A stretch of 64,000 nt of DNA from Ignavibacteria bacterium (GCA_016178595.1 JACOSY010000013.1:62001-126000); one strand, 5' to 3'. Counted from the stretch's first letter, positions 34,828-44,355 are shown. Numbers and translations are program-made. Notes: generated from the sequence alone by a model not told the origin.

Positions 34828-36657
34828 ATGCTATCTCCAGATTACATCAAGAACGGAAAACTGCTCAGTTGGGTTGAGGAGGTTTCGCGCCTCTGTCAAC
34901 CCGGGCGCATCCACTGGTGCGACGGCTCGGATGAAGAATACCGGGACATTTGCAATGAGCTAGTCGCGTCCGGAACATTCATCAAGCTTAATGCGGAGAA
35001 GCGCCCCAATAGCTTCCTCGCCCGTTCGGATCCCGGCGATGTCGCACGTGTTGAGGACCGCACATTCATTTGCTGCATGCGTAAGGAAGATGCGGGACCT
35101 ACCAACAACTGGATCCATCCGAAGGAAATGAAGCAAACATTGTCCAATCTCTTTCATGGCTGCATGCGTGGTCGGACGATGTACGTCATTCCCTTCAGCA
35201 TGGGACCATTGGGCTCGCCAATTTCTCACATCGGTGTGCAGCTCACCGATTCCCCCTATGTCGTGGTGAGCATGAAAATTATGACACGCATGGGGAAGAA
35301 GGTGCTGGACATCCTGGATGCCGGAGAGTTCGTGCCATGTCTCCACACTGTGGGCGCGCCGCTTCTGCCCGGCCGGAAGGATGTTCCTTGGCCCTGCAAT
35401 AAAGACTACAAATACATCGTTCACTTTCCCGAGGAGCGTGCTATCTGGTCGTTCGGAAGCGGTTACGGTGGAAATGCCCTTCTGGGCAAGAAGTGCTTTG
35501 CACTCCGCATCGCATCAGCAATGGCGAGAGACGAAGGTTGGCTTGCCGAGCACATGCTCATCCTCGGCTGTCAGTCGCCCGACGGCGAAAAGACCTACGT
35601 TGCAGCCGCCTTCCCGAGCGCTTGTGGAAAAACAAATTTCGCGATGCTCATCCCGCCAAAAACATTCAGTGGATGGAAGGTAACGACCGTTGGCGACGAC
35701 ATTGCCTGGATCAAGCAAGGTTCCGACGGACGATTATACGCCATTAATCCGGAAGCCGGATATTTCGGCGTTGCACCCGGCACTTCCTTCAAGACAAACC
35801 CCAACGCGATGGAATGTATCCGGGCAAATACGATCTTCACCAATGTTGCCATGACGCCCGATGGCGATGTCTGGTGGGAAGGAATGACCGACACAATCCC
35901 CAAAAAACTCATTGACTGGCGCGGTCAGGAATGGACGCCCAACACGGGACGTGCGGCCGCGCACCCGAACGCACGCTTCACGGCACCTGCACACCAGAAT
36001 CCGATCATCGATCCATCATGGGAAGATCCGAACGGCGTTCCAATAAGCGCATTTATCTTCGGTGGCCGGCGCAGCACGGCAGTGCCGCTGGTCTACCAGT
36101 CGGTGAATTGGAATTTCGGTGTGTACGTCGCGGCCACGATGGGCTCTGAGACAACGGCTGCGGCAACTGGCGAAGTCGGCAAGGTGCGCCGCGATCCGAT
36201 GGCAATGCTTCCATTCTGCGGCTACCACATGGCCGATTACTTCAACCACTGGCTGCAATTTGGCCGGAAGCTCCCCGCGGCGCCGCGCATTTTTTCGGTT
36301 AATTGGTTCCGGAAAGATGAGACCGGCAAATTCCTATGGCCCGGCTACAGCGAAAACATGCGCGTCCTGAAATGGATTGTTGATCGCGCACGCGGTCACG
36401 GTTACGCGATTGAAAGCCCGTTGGGGTGGATGCCCCGCTATGAAGATCTCTCCTGGGAAGGTTTGAATTTCTCACGCGAAGATTTCAATCGACTTATGGC
36501 TATCGAAAGCGAGGAGTGGAAGAACGAGCTTCTGTCGCAGCAGGAACTCTTCTCGAAGTTGTACGATAAGCTTCCGAAGGAGTTCATCTTCATGCGCGAA
36601 CTGATCCTCTCGGGTCTGTGGCGCTCGCCGGCACGATGGGAAATCGCCAACGAATGA
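34828..36657 (+). CDS. pckG: Phosphoenolpyruvate carboxykinase (GTP)
   Basis: 609 residues, the usual length of the GTP-dependent enzyme. Converts oxaloacetate and GTP to PEP, CO2 and GDP at the entry to gluconeogenesis. The kinase P-loop [12 protein letters not shown] is near residue 270, with GDDIAWI and the conserved [13 protein letters not shown] further on. Start at 34828 because the family begins with a short leader before [11 protein letters not shown]; the frame is open upstream. A REP-like terminator follows. Confidence 0.97.
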   Translation: MLSPDYIKNGKLLSWVEEVSRLCQPGRIHWCDGSDEEYRDICNELVASGTFIKLNAEKRPNSFLARSDPGDVARVEDRTFICCMRKEDAGPTNNWIHPKEMKQTLSNLFHGCMRGRTMYVIPFSMGPLGSPISHIGVQLTDSPYVVVSMKIMTRMGKKVLDILDAGEFVPCLHTVGAPLLPGRKDVPWPCNKDYKYIVHFPEERAIWSFGSGYGGNALLGKKCFALRIASAMARDEGWLAEHMLILGCQSPDGEKTYVAAAFPSACGKTNFAMLIPPKTFSGWKVTTVGDDIAWIKQGSDGRLYAINPEAGYFGVAPGTSFKTNPNAMECIRANTIFTNVAMTPDGDVWWEGMTDTIPKKLIDWRGQEWTPNTGRAAAHPNARFTAPAHQNPIIDPSWEDPNGVPISAFIFGGRRSTAVPLVYQSVNWNFGVYVAATMGSETTAAATGEVGKVRRDPMAMLPFCGYHMADYFNHWLQFGRKLPAAPRIFSVNWFRKDETGKFLWPGYSENMRVLKWIVDRARGHGYAIESPLGWMPRYEDLSWEGLNFSREDFNRLMAIESEEWKNELLSQQELFSKLYDKLPKEFIFMRELILSGLWRSPARWEIANE

Positions 36658-36671
36658 CAAGCAGATGCTGT

Positions 36672-36703
36672 AAGCGACGTCTAACGGGACATCGCTTTTT
36701 TAT
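36672..36703 (+). terminator. REP-like terminator of pckG
   Basis: Ten-base arms AAGCGACGTC and GACATCGCTT (one mismatch) followed by TTTTTTAT. The arms resemble the 28-bp REP family (GGCGACGTC...GACATCGCC), suggesting a REP unit recruited as terminator. Confidence 0.75.
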
Positions 36704-36718
36704 CTCGCATTGATAACC

Positions 36719-37768
36719 ATGAAAGCAATTCGTTTCCACGAATTCGGCGATGCACACATCCTTCGCTACGAAGAAGCGCCGACACCGACAATAGGACCGA
36801 ATGACGTCCTCCTTCAATTGAAAGCCGCTGCACTCAATCACCTCGACGTCTTTGCCCGCAGTGGCGCTCGCGAGAAGAACATTCCTTTACCGCACATTCC
36901 CGGCTCCGACGGATCTGGGGTTATTGCCGAAGTCGGAAGTACCGTTGAGCTCGTCAGGCGCGGGGACAAGGTTCTCATCTCTCCGGGAATTTCTTGCGGC
37001 AATTGTCCGGAATGCTTAAGCAAACGAGATAATCTTTGCCGCAGTTATCGCGTCCTCGGAACGAAGGAAGATGGAACGTATGCCGAGTATGTCCGGCTTC
37101 CGTCCGCGAACGTTGTTCCGATTCCGGAAGGTTTGACTTTTGAAGAAGCCGCGGCTATTCCATTGGTATTTCTGACTGCGTGGCACATGCTTGTAACATT
37201 GGCAAAAGTGCATCCGGGAGAAATCGTCCTCGTTCATGGCGCCGGGAGCGGCGTCGGATCCGCCGGAATTCAGATCGCAAAGCTCTTCGGAGCGCGCGTA
37301 ATCACGACCGCGGGATCGAACGATAAACTTGTGAAAGCGAAAGCGCTTGGCGCTGATGAACTGATCAATTATCAGGAGAACGATTTTGCTGAGGAAGTAA
37401 AACGAATCACAGGCAAGCGTGGCGTCGATATCGTATTCGAACACATTGGCGGCGAAGTCTTCCGGAAGAGTCTCACCGTTGTTGCAAAGGGAGGAAGACT
37501 CGTCACGTGCGGCTCAACGACGGATTTCAACACGAACATCGACCTCCGGTACATTTATTCCCGCCATCAAACCATTTATGGTTCGTGGATGGGAAGCAAG
37601 AACGAGATGTTCGACGTGATGAAGTTCTTTTCTGCTGAAGGCGACGTCGCGCGACGGCGCCTTCGTCCGGTGATTGACAGTGTATTTCCTCTCGCCCAGG
37701 CAGCCAATGCACAACTGTGGATGGAGGAGCGGAGGAATTTTGGGAAGATCGTGTTGAAGATTTCTTGA
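36719..37768 (+). CDS. Zinc-type MDR alcohol dehydrogenase/quinone oxidoreductase
   Basis: 349 residues, medium-chain reductase. LPHIPGSDGSGVIAEVG is the catalytic-domain core, CGNCPECLSKRDNLC gives four Cys for the structural zinc, and VHGAGSGVGSAGIQIAK the NAD(P) Rossmann turn. Start at ATG 36719. A 28-bp REP palindrome lies inside the gene (37637-37664) and encodes residues 307-316 (EGDVARRRLR), near the C-terminus. The last codons contain one copy of a 21-bp repeat found again after the RAYT gene. Substrate unknown. Confidence 0.9.
   Translation: MKAIRFHEFGDAHILRYEEAPTPTIGPNDVLLQLKAAALNHLDVFARSGAREKNIPLPHIPGSDGSGVIAEVGSTVELVRRGDKVLISPGISCGNCPECLSKRDNLCRSYRVLGTKEDGTYAEYVRLPSANVVPIPEGLTFEEAAAIPLVFLTAWHMLVTLAKVHPGEIVLVHGAGSGVGSAGIQIAKLFGARVITTAGSNDKLVKAKALGADELINYQENDFAEEVKRITGKRGVDIVFEHIGGEVFRKSLTVVAKGGRLVTCGSTTDFNTNIDLRYIYSRHQTIYGSWMGSKNEMFDVMKFFSAEGDVARRRLRPVIDSVFPLAQAANAQLWMEERRNFGKIVLKIS
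37637..37664. repeat. REP-like 28-bp palindrome inside the dehydrogenase gene
   Basis: Arms GAAGGCGACGTCG and CGACGGCGCCTTC (one mismatch). Read in frame as E-G-D-V-A-R-R-R-L-R, the same frame as the copy inside the RAYT gene. Same outer arms as the intergenic copy at 2545-2572. Confidence 0.85.
37738..37758 (+). repeat. 21-bp direct repeat, left copy
   Basis: Lies at the 3' end of the dehydrogenase gene, starting TTTTGGGAAGATCG. The identical 21 bases occur at 38427-38447, just before the threonine dehydratase start. The two copies bracket the RAYT gene and its palindromes. Confidence 0.9.
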
Positions 37769-37789
37769 CGAGAATTATGGGGAGGCAAA

Positions 37790-38410
37790 ATGAGGCACAA
37801 AGATTCTCAGCGTCGCATGTCCACCGACGGGCGCGCAGTGTTTGTCACAACGGCAACCTACGAGCGATACCCATATTTCCATAACGAGATTCTTTCCGAG
37901 TTATTCGTCCATGATCTTTACTTCACGGCAGAGATCAAGGAAGTCGAGCTGTATGGATACGCCGTGCTGCCCGATCATGCGCATTTATTGTTTCGGCCGA
38001 TACACGAGGTTTGTTATTCGGAAGTTGTCCGCTCGCTCAAGACGAATTTTTCCCGGAATGCAAATGATATCGTCATGGATCGTCTTCATCGCCCTGCCAT
38101 CACCGCAGGCGACGTGACGTCACGTCGCCTGCAGAGATACGAGAAATATTTGCGCGAGACCCTGCCGCGGCTTCGTCAAAAATTGATTGAAACCTACGGT
38201 GAAATTCATTGCATTCCACGTTTCCGCTGGCAAAAATCTTTCCGCGACCACATTATCCGCAGTGAAGAGGATTTTCATAAACATTTGAATTATATTTATG
38301 GCAACGCCGTCAAGCATGAATTGGCCAGCGAACCCGAAGATTGGAAATGGATGTGGGTGATGGGGATGGATGAACCCACATCACGCATCAATGGAGGCGA
38401 TGTCACGTGA
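37790..38410 (+). CDS. REP-associated tyrosine transposase (RAYT, Y1 HUH family)
   Basis: 206 residues. The HUH motif is LPDHAHLLF (HxH near 65) and the likely catalytic Tyr lies in HLNYIYGNAVKHELA near 170, as in IS200/IS605-related RAYT enzymes, which cut single-stranded REP hairpins. A perfect 28-bp palindrome at 38105-38132 is read through as AGDVTSRRLQ (residues 106-115), in the variable middle of the family, and a second palindrome spans the stop codon (G-G-D-V-T-stop). GGGGAGG gives the ribosome site. The reading frame seems intact. Likely source of the REP family in this genome. Confidence 0.9.
   Translation: MRHKDSQRRMSTDGRAVFVTTATYERYPYFHNEILSELFVHDLYFTAEIKEVELYGYAVLPDHAHLLFRPIHEVCYSEVVRSLKTNFSRNANDIVMDRLHRPAITAGDVTSRRLQRYEKYLRETLPRLRQKLIETYGEIHCIPRFRWQKSFRDHIIRSEEDFHKHLNYIYGNAVKHELASEPEDWKWMWVMGMDEPTSRINGGDVT
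38105..38132. repeat. Perfect 28-bp REP palindrome inside the RAYT gene
   Basis: Both halves are exact reverse complements (left half GCAGGCGACGTGAC). Coded in frame within the transposase. Confidence 0.95.
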
Positions 38411-38418
38411 CATCGCCT
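38395..38418. repeat. Perfect 24-bp REP palindrome across the RAYT stop codon
   Basis: Left half AGGCGATGTCAC, right half its exact complement. The RAYT TGA (38408-38410) lies within the right half, so this copy may act both as substrate hairpin and as a structure at the transcript end. Confidence 0.95.
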
Positions 38419-38426
38419 GGAAAAAT

Positions 38427-38447
38427 TTTTGGGAAGATCGTGTTGAA
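38427..38447 (+). repeat. 21-bp direct repeat, right copy
   Basis: Identical to 37738-37758; with it brackets a 689-base module. It forms the leader of the threonine dehydratase gene and ends four bases before its ATG. Confidence 0.9.
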
Positions 38448-38450
38448 AAT

Positions 38451-39398
38451 ATGATCTCTTTCTCCGACATCGAACACGCTTACTCCGTTCTCAAGCCCCT
38501 CGTTCATAAGACGCCGCTGCTGTCATCTCGGACGTTCAATAGCATAACAGGCAACGAGGTCTACTTCAAGGCGGAAAATTTCCAGCGGATCGGTGCGTTC
38601 AAGTTCCGCGGTGCTTACAATAAAATTGCGTCGCTCACCGACGCGCAACGACGCGCAGGAGTCGTCGCACATTCTTCCGGCAATCATGCGCAGGGCGTAG
38701 CGCTTGCGGCAAAACTCTTCGGTATCAAGGCAACGATTGTCATGCCGCATGATTCGGTTTCAAGCAAAGTCGAGGGAACGAAAGGCTACGGCGCCGAGGT
38801 CGTCTTTTGCGGCACCACGATCGATGAACGTGAGAAGAAAACGGACGAGCTTATCCGGCAGTATGGCTACACGCTCATCCACCCCTACAACGATCCGCAG
38901 CTGATCGCGGGGCAGGGAACTGTTGTACTCGAAATTTTTCACGACACGAAAGACCTCGATTACCTTTTCGTTCCCATCGGCGGCGGCGGACTCGTCTCGG
39001 GCTGCGCCGTTGCGGCAAAAAATCTTTTCCCAAACGTTCGCGTGATCGGCGTTGAAACGGAAGGAGCCAATGATGCATACCAATCCTTCCGCGAGAAACG
39101 CATCGTCAAACTGACGAAGGTGAATACGATTGCCGACGGCATGAGAACCTCCTCTGTCGGCCCTCTCAACTTCGAGATCATCATGAAGTATGTCGACGAT
39201 GTTATCACGATTTCCGACGATGACATTCTTCCCATGATGAAATTCTTTTTCGAACGGATGAAGATTGTGGTCGAGCCGACCGGAGCCGTTGCTCCGGCGG
39301 CGGTGATGAAAAATTCTCTTCGCATGCAGGGAAAGAAGATCTGTGCAGTTATTAGCGGAGGAAACATCGATCCGGCACTGTTACGACAGATTGCTTGA
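38451..39398 (+). CDS. Threonine/serine dehydratase, short form (PLP)
   Basis: 315 residues, lacking the C-terminal ACT control domain of biosynthetic IlvA, so like catabolic TdcB or serine racemase. PLP Lys in FKFRGAYNKI, phosphate-binding loop GGGGLVSG, and SSGNHAQGVALAAKL. Converts threonine to 2-oxobutyrate and ammonia. Start at 38451; upstream is the duplicated dehydrogenase tail and no clear ribosome site, so expression signals may have been changed by the insertion event. Confidence 0.92.
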   Translation: MISFSDIEHAYSVLKPLVHKTPLLSSRTFNSITGNEVYFKAENFQRIGAFKFRGAYNKIASLTDAQRRAGVVAHSSGNHAQGVALAAKLFGIKATIVMPHDSVSSKVEGTKGYGAEVVFCGTTIDEREKKTDELIRQYGYTLIHPYNDPQLIAGQGTVVLEIFHDTKDLDYLFVPIGGGGLVSGCAVAAKNLFPNVRVIGVETEGANDAYQSFREKRIVKLTKVNTIADGMRTSSVGPLNFEIIMKYVDDVITISDDDILPMMKFFFERMKIVVEPTGAVAPAAVMKNSLRMQGKKICAVISGGNIDPALLRQIA

Positions 39399-39776
39399 TT
39401 GCCAAAAGTTTCCTGTTATCACGCGTGAAGACCGTTCGTCGTGAATTTATTAGAATTCAGATTCGCGGTATTGACATTCATTATTAATCCCGATATATTA
39501 ATTTCGTAGGGACTACAGAAGAGTACAATCCGCTGGAAGATTGCTTCAGACCTTATGCATCGGGGGATGCGTACAGACTTTTCATAATTCACTTCTTTGT
39601 CGCACGTTGCGTTAGCCACCCGCTTCGCACAGAGGTATCATTTTCTCCTCACGATAATAATTTCGTGATAAAGAGTTGTTCTTAAACGTAGACGAAAAAT
39701 CAGCACGCCACGGATTCTTTATGTGGCGAAAACACAGGAGTCAATCAACATACATTCACCAGTCATAGGAGAATCT
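39399..39776. other. intergenic region before the T9SS protein gene
   Basis: About 380 bases, AT-rich, presumably the promoter of the secreted protein. A small hairpin (CACGA...TCGTG, 39650-39667) is the only structure seen. Confidence 0.4.
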
Positions 39777-42700
39777 ATGAGAGTCTGTACTACATTTGTT
39801 GTGTTCTGCGGCGCCATGTTGATATTTGCGCAATCAAAAACACTGTGTGGGGTAAACAATACAAAGACACCTGTCGCACAGAATCTTTTTGAGCAACCGT
39901 TGCTCTTCGAGCGGAACATCGGACAATCCGGGACAAACGTACAATACTTCGCGCGATCAGCCGGTGCTACCACATACTTCTTTACAGAGCAAGGGGTTTC
40001 GATTCTCTTGACGAAACAAATTCCTCGACCCGTTTCGTTAAGCGGGTTGCCGCCTTTACCTCGGAATGAATCGGCAATGCACGCACACAGCTTGAAAGTC
40101 GCCTTTGTGGGAGCGAATCCCTCTCCCGTGATCACGTCGGAGGAGGAGACTGGTACGACATCAAATTATTTTGTCGGTTACGATCCATCGCGCTGGCGTT
40201 CAGACGTTTCTCTGTATAGACGAATACGCTGCCACGATTTATACAAGGGCATTGACCTCGTTTACTATGGAAATGGAATGCAGTTGGAGTATGATTTTAT
40301 AGTTAGTCCTGGGGCTGATCCGAAGATCATTAAAATCCGGTGCGATGGTGCAGATGAAGCGCTTCGCCTGGCAAAGGATGGCAGCGTTAGCATTGTGACA
40401 AGCGTTGGAGTATTGACACAGAAGAATCCGGTTATTTACCAAACGCAAGAAGGAAATCTACAGAAGGTCAAGATTGCAGGAGAGTGGAAGATAGTCGGTT
40501 CGAACGAGCTTCAGTTTGCAGTGGGCACATATGATCGTACCAAAACGCTTTGCATCGATCCGCTCCTTTACAGTACATATCTTGGCGGATCGAGCTCCGA
40601 TGAAGCGAGGGCGATTGCCGTCGATGGCTCCGGTAATGTGTATGTTGCGGGAATGACATCCTCGACCGACTTTCCCACTCGCGTTGGAGCGTATAGCCAA
40701 AGCCTGGTAGGCGCTACCGATATATTCGTCACAAAGTTCGGCGCAGATGGAGAGTGCATTGTTTATAGTACCTATATTGGACCAGCAAGCTCTTATGCGG
40801 TTGGTTTAGCCGTCGATGCAAACGGCGATGCAGTTGTGGCTGGCTCGAGCTCCGGAGGAATTCCGACAACCCCGGGGGCGTATCAGACCGGAATTGCTGG
40901 CAGTGACGATGCCTTCGTTCTTAAGCTCAATCCAACCGGTTCGTCCCTCGTATATAGTACATATCTCGGAGGAACGAATGGAGATAATGGGACATGCGTT
41001 GCTGTGGATGGAAATGGCGATATCCTTATCACCGGCTCTACCCAGTCCTCCACATTTCCCACAACCGCAGGCGCATACGATGTATCACTCGATGGCGTCA
41101 CCGATGTTTTCGTGTCCAAGATTCGACCGGATGCATCGATTGTTCCCGCTTCAAGTCAACTTCTCTATAGCACTTTTCTCGGCGGGACTGGACCAGATCT
41201 GGGTGGTTACTTTGAGGATAACTCGTTTAGTATCACAGTTGACGGAAGCGGCAATGCATACGTTGTCGGGTTTACATCCAGCGCAGATTTTCCAACAACG
41301 GGAGGTGCGTTTGATCAAACGCTTTTCGGGCTTTATGATTGTTTTGTTACAAAGTTGATTCCCAATACAGCCATCGTTCCTGCCACCGGTCAACTTGTGT
41401 ATAGTACTTTTCTAGGTGGGGCAGGCACTGCATATGCTCAAGGCGTAGCAGTGGATGCAAGCGGGAATGCGTATGTAACGGGAAAGAGTGGCGGAGGTTT
41501 TCCAACAGTTTCAGGAGCGTATTCTCCAGCATCAGACGGTGCATTTGTCGTGAAAATGATTCCGAACTCGTCGATTGTTCCTGCAAGCGATCAACTTGTT
41601 TATAGTTCGGTCTTGGGAGGGAGTACAGGAATAACATTAGGACGCGGGATTGCAGTTGATGAGGGCGGTATGGTGTATGTTGCAGGAACAACGAACGCAA
41701 CGGATTTTCCAACAACAACGGATGCCTACGATGCTACATATAATGGAGGAGAGAGCGACATTTTTATAGCGAAATTGAATCCCAATGCATCCATAGCACC
41801 TGCATCCAATCAACTGCTCTATAGTTCGTACCTGGGCGGCAATGGCTCGGAGGGAGATCTCAGCACTCTCGAAGGTGGCGTCGTCGCTGTCAATCAGAAC
41901 CATGAAATTTACGTCGGCGGGTTGACCGAATCAAGCGATTTTCCTGTTACGACGCGCGCATTTGATCCGTCCCTCGGCGATGTTCGTGATGGATTTCTGG
42001 CGAAGCTTTCAACGACGTCTGTCGCTTGTCCATCATGGACTCAACGATATGAAAATGTTAATCCGACATTTGAGCAGATGGGTTTTTCGATTCCCACCGT
42101 TGCGAAGAAAATGGCACATGCTTTAGCGATCGATGCCAGTGGGAATGCTTACGTCGCGGGATACAGGACGGGCACCACGAACTTTGATTACCTCACGCTA
42201 AAGTATGACGCGAGCGGAACTCTCCTCTGGAATCCCCCTCCCCAGTATAACAATCCGGCCGTCAATAGCATCGACAAAGCGTACGCAGTATGCGTTGATA
42301 AGGCGGGCAATGTGTATGTCACCGGCGAAAGCAAGGTGAGTGGCTCTAACTATGACATCATCACGATCAAATATGATCCAAGCGGCACACCGTCATCGAC
42401 CTGGGGCACCGTTGGAGCCGATGGCGTAGGTATTCGTCGATACGCAGGACCGGCGAATGGACGCGATGCAGGTTATGCGATCGCCCTTAGTCCGGATGAA
42501 TCGGTTGTCTACGTCACCGGTGAAAGCAAGCAAACGACAAGTCCCGACGTTGTGACGATCGCTTACAACACATCCGATGGGTCGAGCGCATGGAGCGGCA
42601 CTGCAAGAGTATATAATGGGCCCGGAAACGGCGTCGACAAAGGATATGCCATTGCTGTTGATCACTGTACGGGTGACATCGTCGTCGTGGGTGAAAGCAA

Positions 42701-43757
42701 GGGAGCAAATGCAGACTACATAACCCTGCGATACCGACCCGACGGAACCAACGCACCGGGATGGCCGCAGCGATATGATAATAGCAAAGGCTCGAAGAAG
42801 GATTATGCATTTGCCGTAGCTCTCGATCCCGACGGAAATGTGTACGTTGCCGGTGCGGTCGATAATGGACCTCCGACAAGTTTTGACTATGGCGTTCTCA
42901 AGTATTCGCCGGCAGGTTCGTTGACAAAACAGATTTACGATGCAGGCAAAAGCAAGAAAGACTATGCCTATGCGATTGCCCTCGATGCGCAGAGAAACGT
43001 TTATGTGACAGGCGCGAGTAACGGCGGATCGGCGACACGATATGATTACGCTACGGTTAAGCTCAATTCTTCTCTGACAAAAGTCTGGGAAAGTCGTTAT
43101 GATGCCGGCGTCAAACATGATGATATCGGACGTTCGATTGCCGTTTGCGACCGCGGATACGTCTACGTTACCGGGAACAGCTATTTTTCCAAGAATGATT
43201 ACGTTACGCTCCGTTATCCAACCGGCGGTTCCGGAATAGTCTCTTATGACCAAATCGGACGCTATCATTTTGTTAAAGACGACATCGCTTACAATATAGC
43301 GCTTCGCGAAGAAGGAGCGTGCTGTTGCGTGGTTCTGACCGGCGAAAGCCAGAACGCAAAGACCGATATTGCCACGATTCAAGGTACCGGATGTTCGGCT
43401 CTTCCTGCCGGCATCGTTTCCGGTAGTTATGAAAGCGACGGAACAGAAAATGAATCACCTTATACATTTGCACTTAACGATAACTATCCCAATCCCTTTA
43501 ACCCGACCACGACGATCCAATTCACGCTGCCTCAATATGCCACGGTCACGCTCAAGGTTTTCAATATTCTCGGGCAAGAGGTTGCAACGCTGCTCGATCG
43601 TGAGCTTTTGGATGAAGGTGTACAGGAGGTAGACTTTGAAGGAGGAAGCCTCTCTTCCGGCGTGTATTTTTACAAACTCGTTGCCGAGACGAGTGAAGAT
43701 AATGGAGAGCCCGGAACGACCTATACCGCAGTGAAGAAAATGATGCTATTGAAGTAA
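39777..43757 (+). CDS. Giant T9SS-secreted SBBP-repeat beta-propeller protein
   Basis: 1326 residues. Signal peptide at the start, an N-terminal domain (LLFERNIGQSGTNVQYFARS...), then many SBBP propeller units of the form YSTYLGG...AVDGSGNVYVAGMTSSTDFPT (about residues 260-750), a second set of diverged units (YVTGESK..., 770-1210), and a C-terminal type A sorting domain (NYPNPFNPTTTIQFTLPQ...VFNILGQEVATLLD...GVYFYKL). It should cross the outer membrane by the type IX system and remain on or leave the surface. Start at 39777 after AGGAG. A textbook terminator follows. Confidence 0.92.
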   Translation: MRVCTTFVVFCGAMLIFAQSKTLCGVNNTKTPVAQNLFEQPLLFERNIGQSGTNVQYFARSAGATTYFFTEQGVSILLTKQIPRPVSLSGLPPLPRNESAMHAHSLKVAFVGANPSPVITSEEETGTTSNYFVGYDPSRWRSDVSLYRRIRCHDLYKGIDLVYYGNGMQLEYDFIVSPGADPKIIKIRCDGADEALRLAKDGSVSIVTSVGVLTQKNPVIYQTQEGNLQKVKIAGEWKIVGSNELQFAVGTYDRTKTLCIDPLLYSTYLGGSSSDEARAIAVDGSGNVYVAGMTSSTDFPTRVGAYSQSLVGATDIFVTKFGADGECIVYSTYIGPASSYAVGLAVDANGDAVVAGSSSGGIPTTPGAYQTGIAGSDDAFVLKLNPTGSSLVYSTYLGGTNGDNGTCVAVDGNGDILITGSTQSSTFPTTAGAYDVSLDGVTDVFVSKIRPDASIVPASSQLLYSTFLGGTGPDLGGYFEDNSFSITVDGSGNAYVVGFTSSADFPTTGGAFDQTLFGLYDCFVTKLIPNTAIVPATGQLVYSTFLGGAGTAYAQGVAVDASGNAYVTGKSGGGFPTVSGAYSPASDGAFVVKMIPNSSIVPASDQLVYSSVLGGSTGITLGRGIAVDEGGMVYVAGTTNATDFPTTTDAYDATYNGGESDIFIAKLNPNASIAPASNQLLYSSYLGGNGSEGDLSTLEGGVVAVNQNHEIYVGGLTESSDFPVTTRAFDPSLGDVRDGFLAKLSTTSVACPSWTQRYENVNPTFEQMGFSIPTVAKKMAHALAIDASGNAYVAGYRTGTTNFDYLTLKYDASGTLLWNPPPQYNNPAVNSIDKAYAVCVDKAGNVYVTGESKVSGSNYDIITIKYDPSGTPSSTWGTVGADGVGIRRYAGPANGRDAGYAIALSPDESVVYVTGESKQTTSPDVVTIAYNTSDGSSAWSGTARVYNGPGNGVDKGYAIAVDHCTGDIVVVGESKGANADYITLRYRPDGTNAPGWPQRYDNSKGSKKDYAFAVALDPDGNVYVAGAVDNGPPTSFDYGVLKYSPAGSLTKQIYDAGKSKKDYAYAIALDAQRNVYVTGASNGGSATRYDYATVKLNSSLTKVWESRYDAGVKHDDIGRSIAVCDRGYVYVTGNSYFSKNDYVTLRYPTGGSGIVSYDQIGRYHFVKDDIAYNIALREEGACCCVVLTGESQNAKTDIATIQGTGCSALPAGIVSGSYESDGTENESPYTFALNDNYPNPFNPTTTIQFTLPQYATVTLKVFNILGQEVATLLDRELLDEGVQEVDFEGGSLSSGVYFYKLVAETSEDNGEPGTTYTAVKKMMLLK

Positions 43758-43778
43758 CATGATGATTGAACGAAAGCG

Positions 43779-43812
43779 TAGCCCGCACCTTCACAGTGCG
43801 GGCTATTTTTTT
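43779..43812 (+). terminator. Rho-independent terminator of the T9SS protein gene
   Basis: Ten-base perfect arms TAGCCCGCAC and GTGCGGGCTA, seven-base loop, then seven T residues. Confidence 0.95.
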
Positions 43813-44045
43813 GCCGGAAGCAAATTCAGTTCTGTTATAACTTGAATATTGTATTGCGGTCGTGTCACATTCCTTGGTTGTTGCGGAGTTTGTGTCATGG
43901 TGTGAACCATGATACCTGAAATTATGGCAATACCGAAAATTTATGGATTTTGCCATTCATCTTCCATTTCCGTACATTTCTTCACTCCACACCGGCGAGT
44001 TAATTAATTTCCATATCAATTATACCATCATGAAAGGATGTTCTT
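43813..44045. other. intergenic region with one hairpin
   Basis: About 230 bases; the only structure is TCATGGT-gtga-ACCATGA at 43895-43912. Holds the promoter of the next gene. Confidence 0.4.
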
Positions 44046-44345
44046 ATGTATCTCATCAGAGATATCATGTATTGTAAACCCGGCCAGGTCCGGGCGATGG
44101 TCGATAAGTTCAAACAGCTTTCGAAACTTTCGAAGAAAATGGGCTTGGGCACAATGCGCATCATGACCGACATCTCCGCGGAGCGATACTGGACGGTTGT
44201 TTCCGAGACGGAAACAAAAAGTCTGGAGGAGTATTCGGAGTTGTCGCGAAAATCGATGAGCGACAAGAATTTCCAGAAGTCAATGAAGGGGTACCACGAC
44301 CTCATCGACCACGGACGGCGGGAAATTTATATGATCGAGAAGTGA
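44046..44345 (+). CDS. Hypothetical small alpha/beta protein (dimeric-barrel-like)
   Basis: 99 residues, no signal peptide or membrane segment. The pattern MYLIRDIMYCKPGQVRAMVDKFKQLSKL...RYWTVVSETETKSLEEYSE resembles small dimeric alpha/beta-barrel (ABM/NIPSNAP-like) domains, with a first strand, a long helix and a central strand, but I cannot name the family. AAGGATG provides the ribosome site. Ends at a perfect hairpin. Confidence 0.65.
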   Translation: MYLIRDIMYCKPGQVRAMVDKFKQLSKLSKKMGLGTMRIMTDISAERYWTVVSETETKSLEEYSELSRKSMSDKNFQKSMKGYHDLIDHGRREIYMIEK

Positions 44346-44355
44346 GTGTTTGGTG

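Noticed and set aside
37790-38410. RAYT gene as a complete IS200/IS605 insertion sequence
   Set aside because: No TnpB, and the ends are REP palindromes and a direct repeat rather than typical IS605 ends; RAYT context explains it better.
42393-43382. 329-codon minus-strand frame inside the T9SS protein gene
   Set aside because: Follows the repeated propeller units of the plus-strand gene and is Cys/Ile-rich without domains; a shadow of the repeats.
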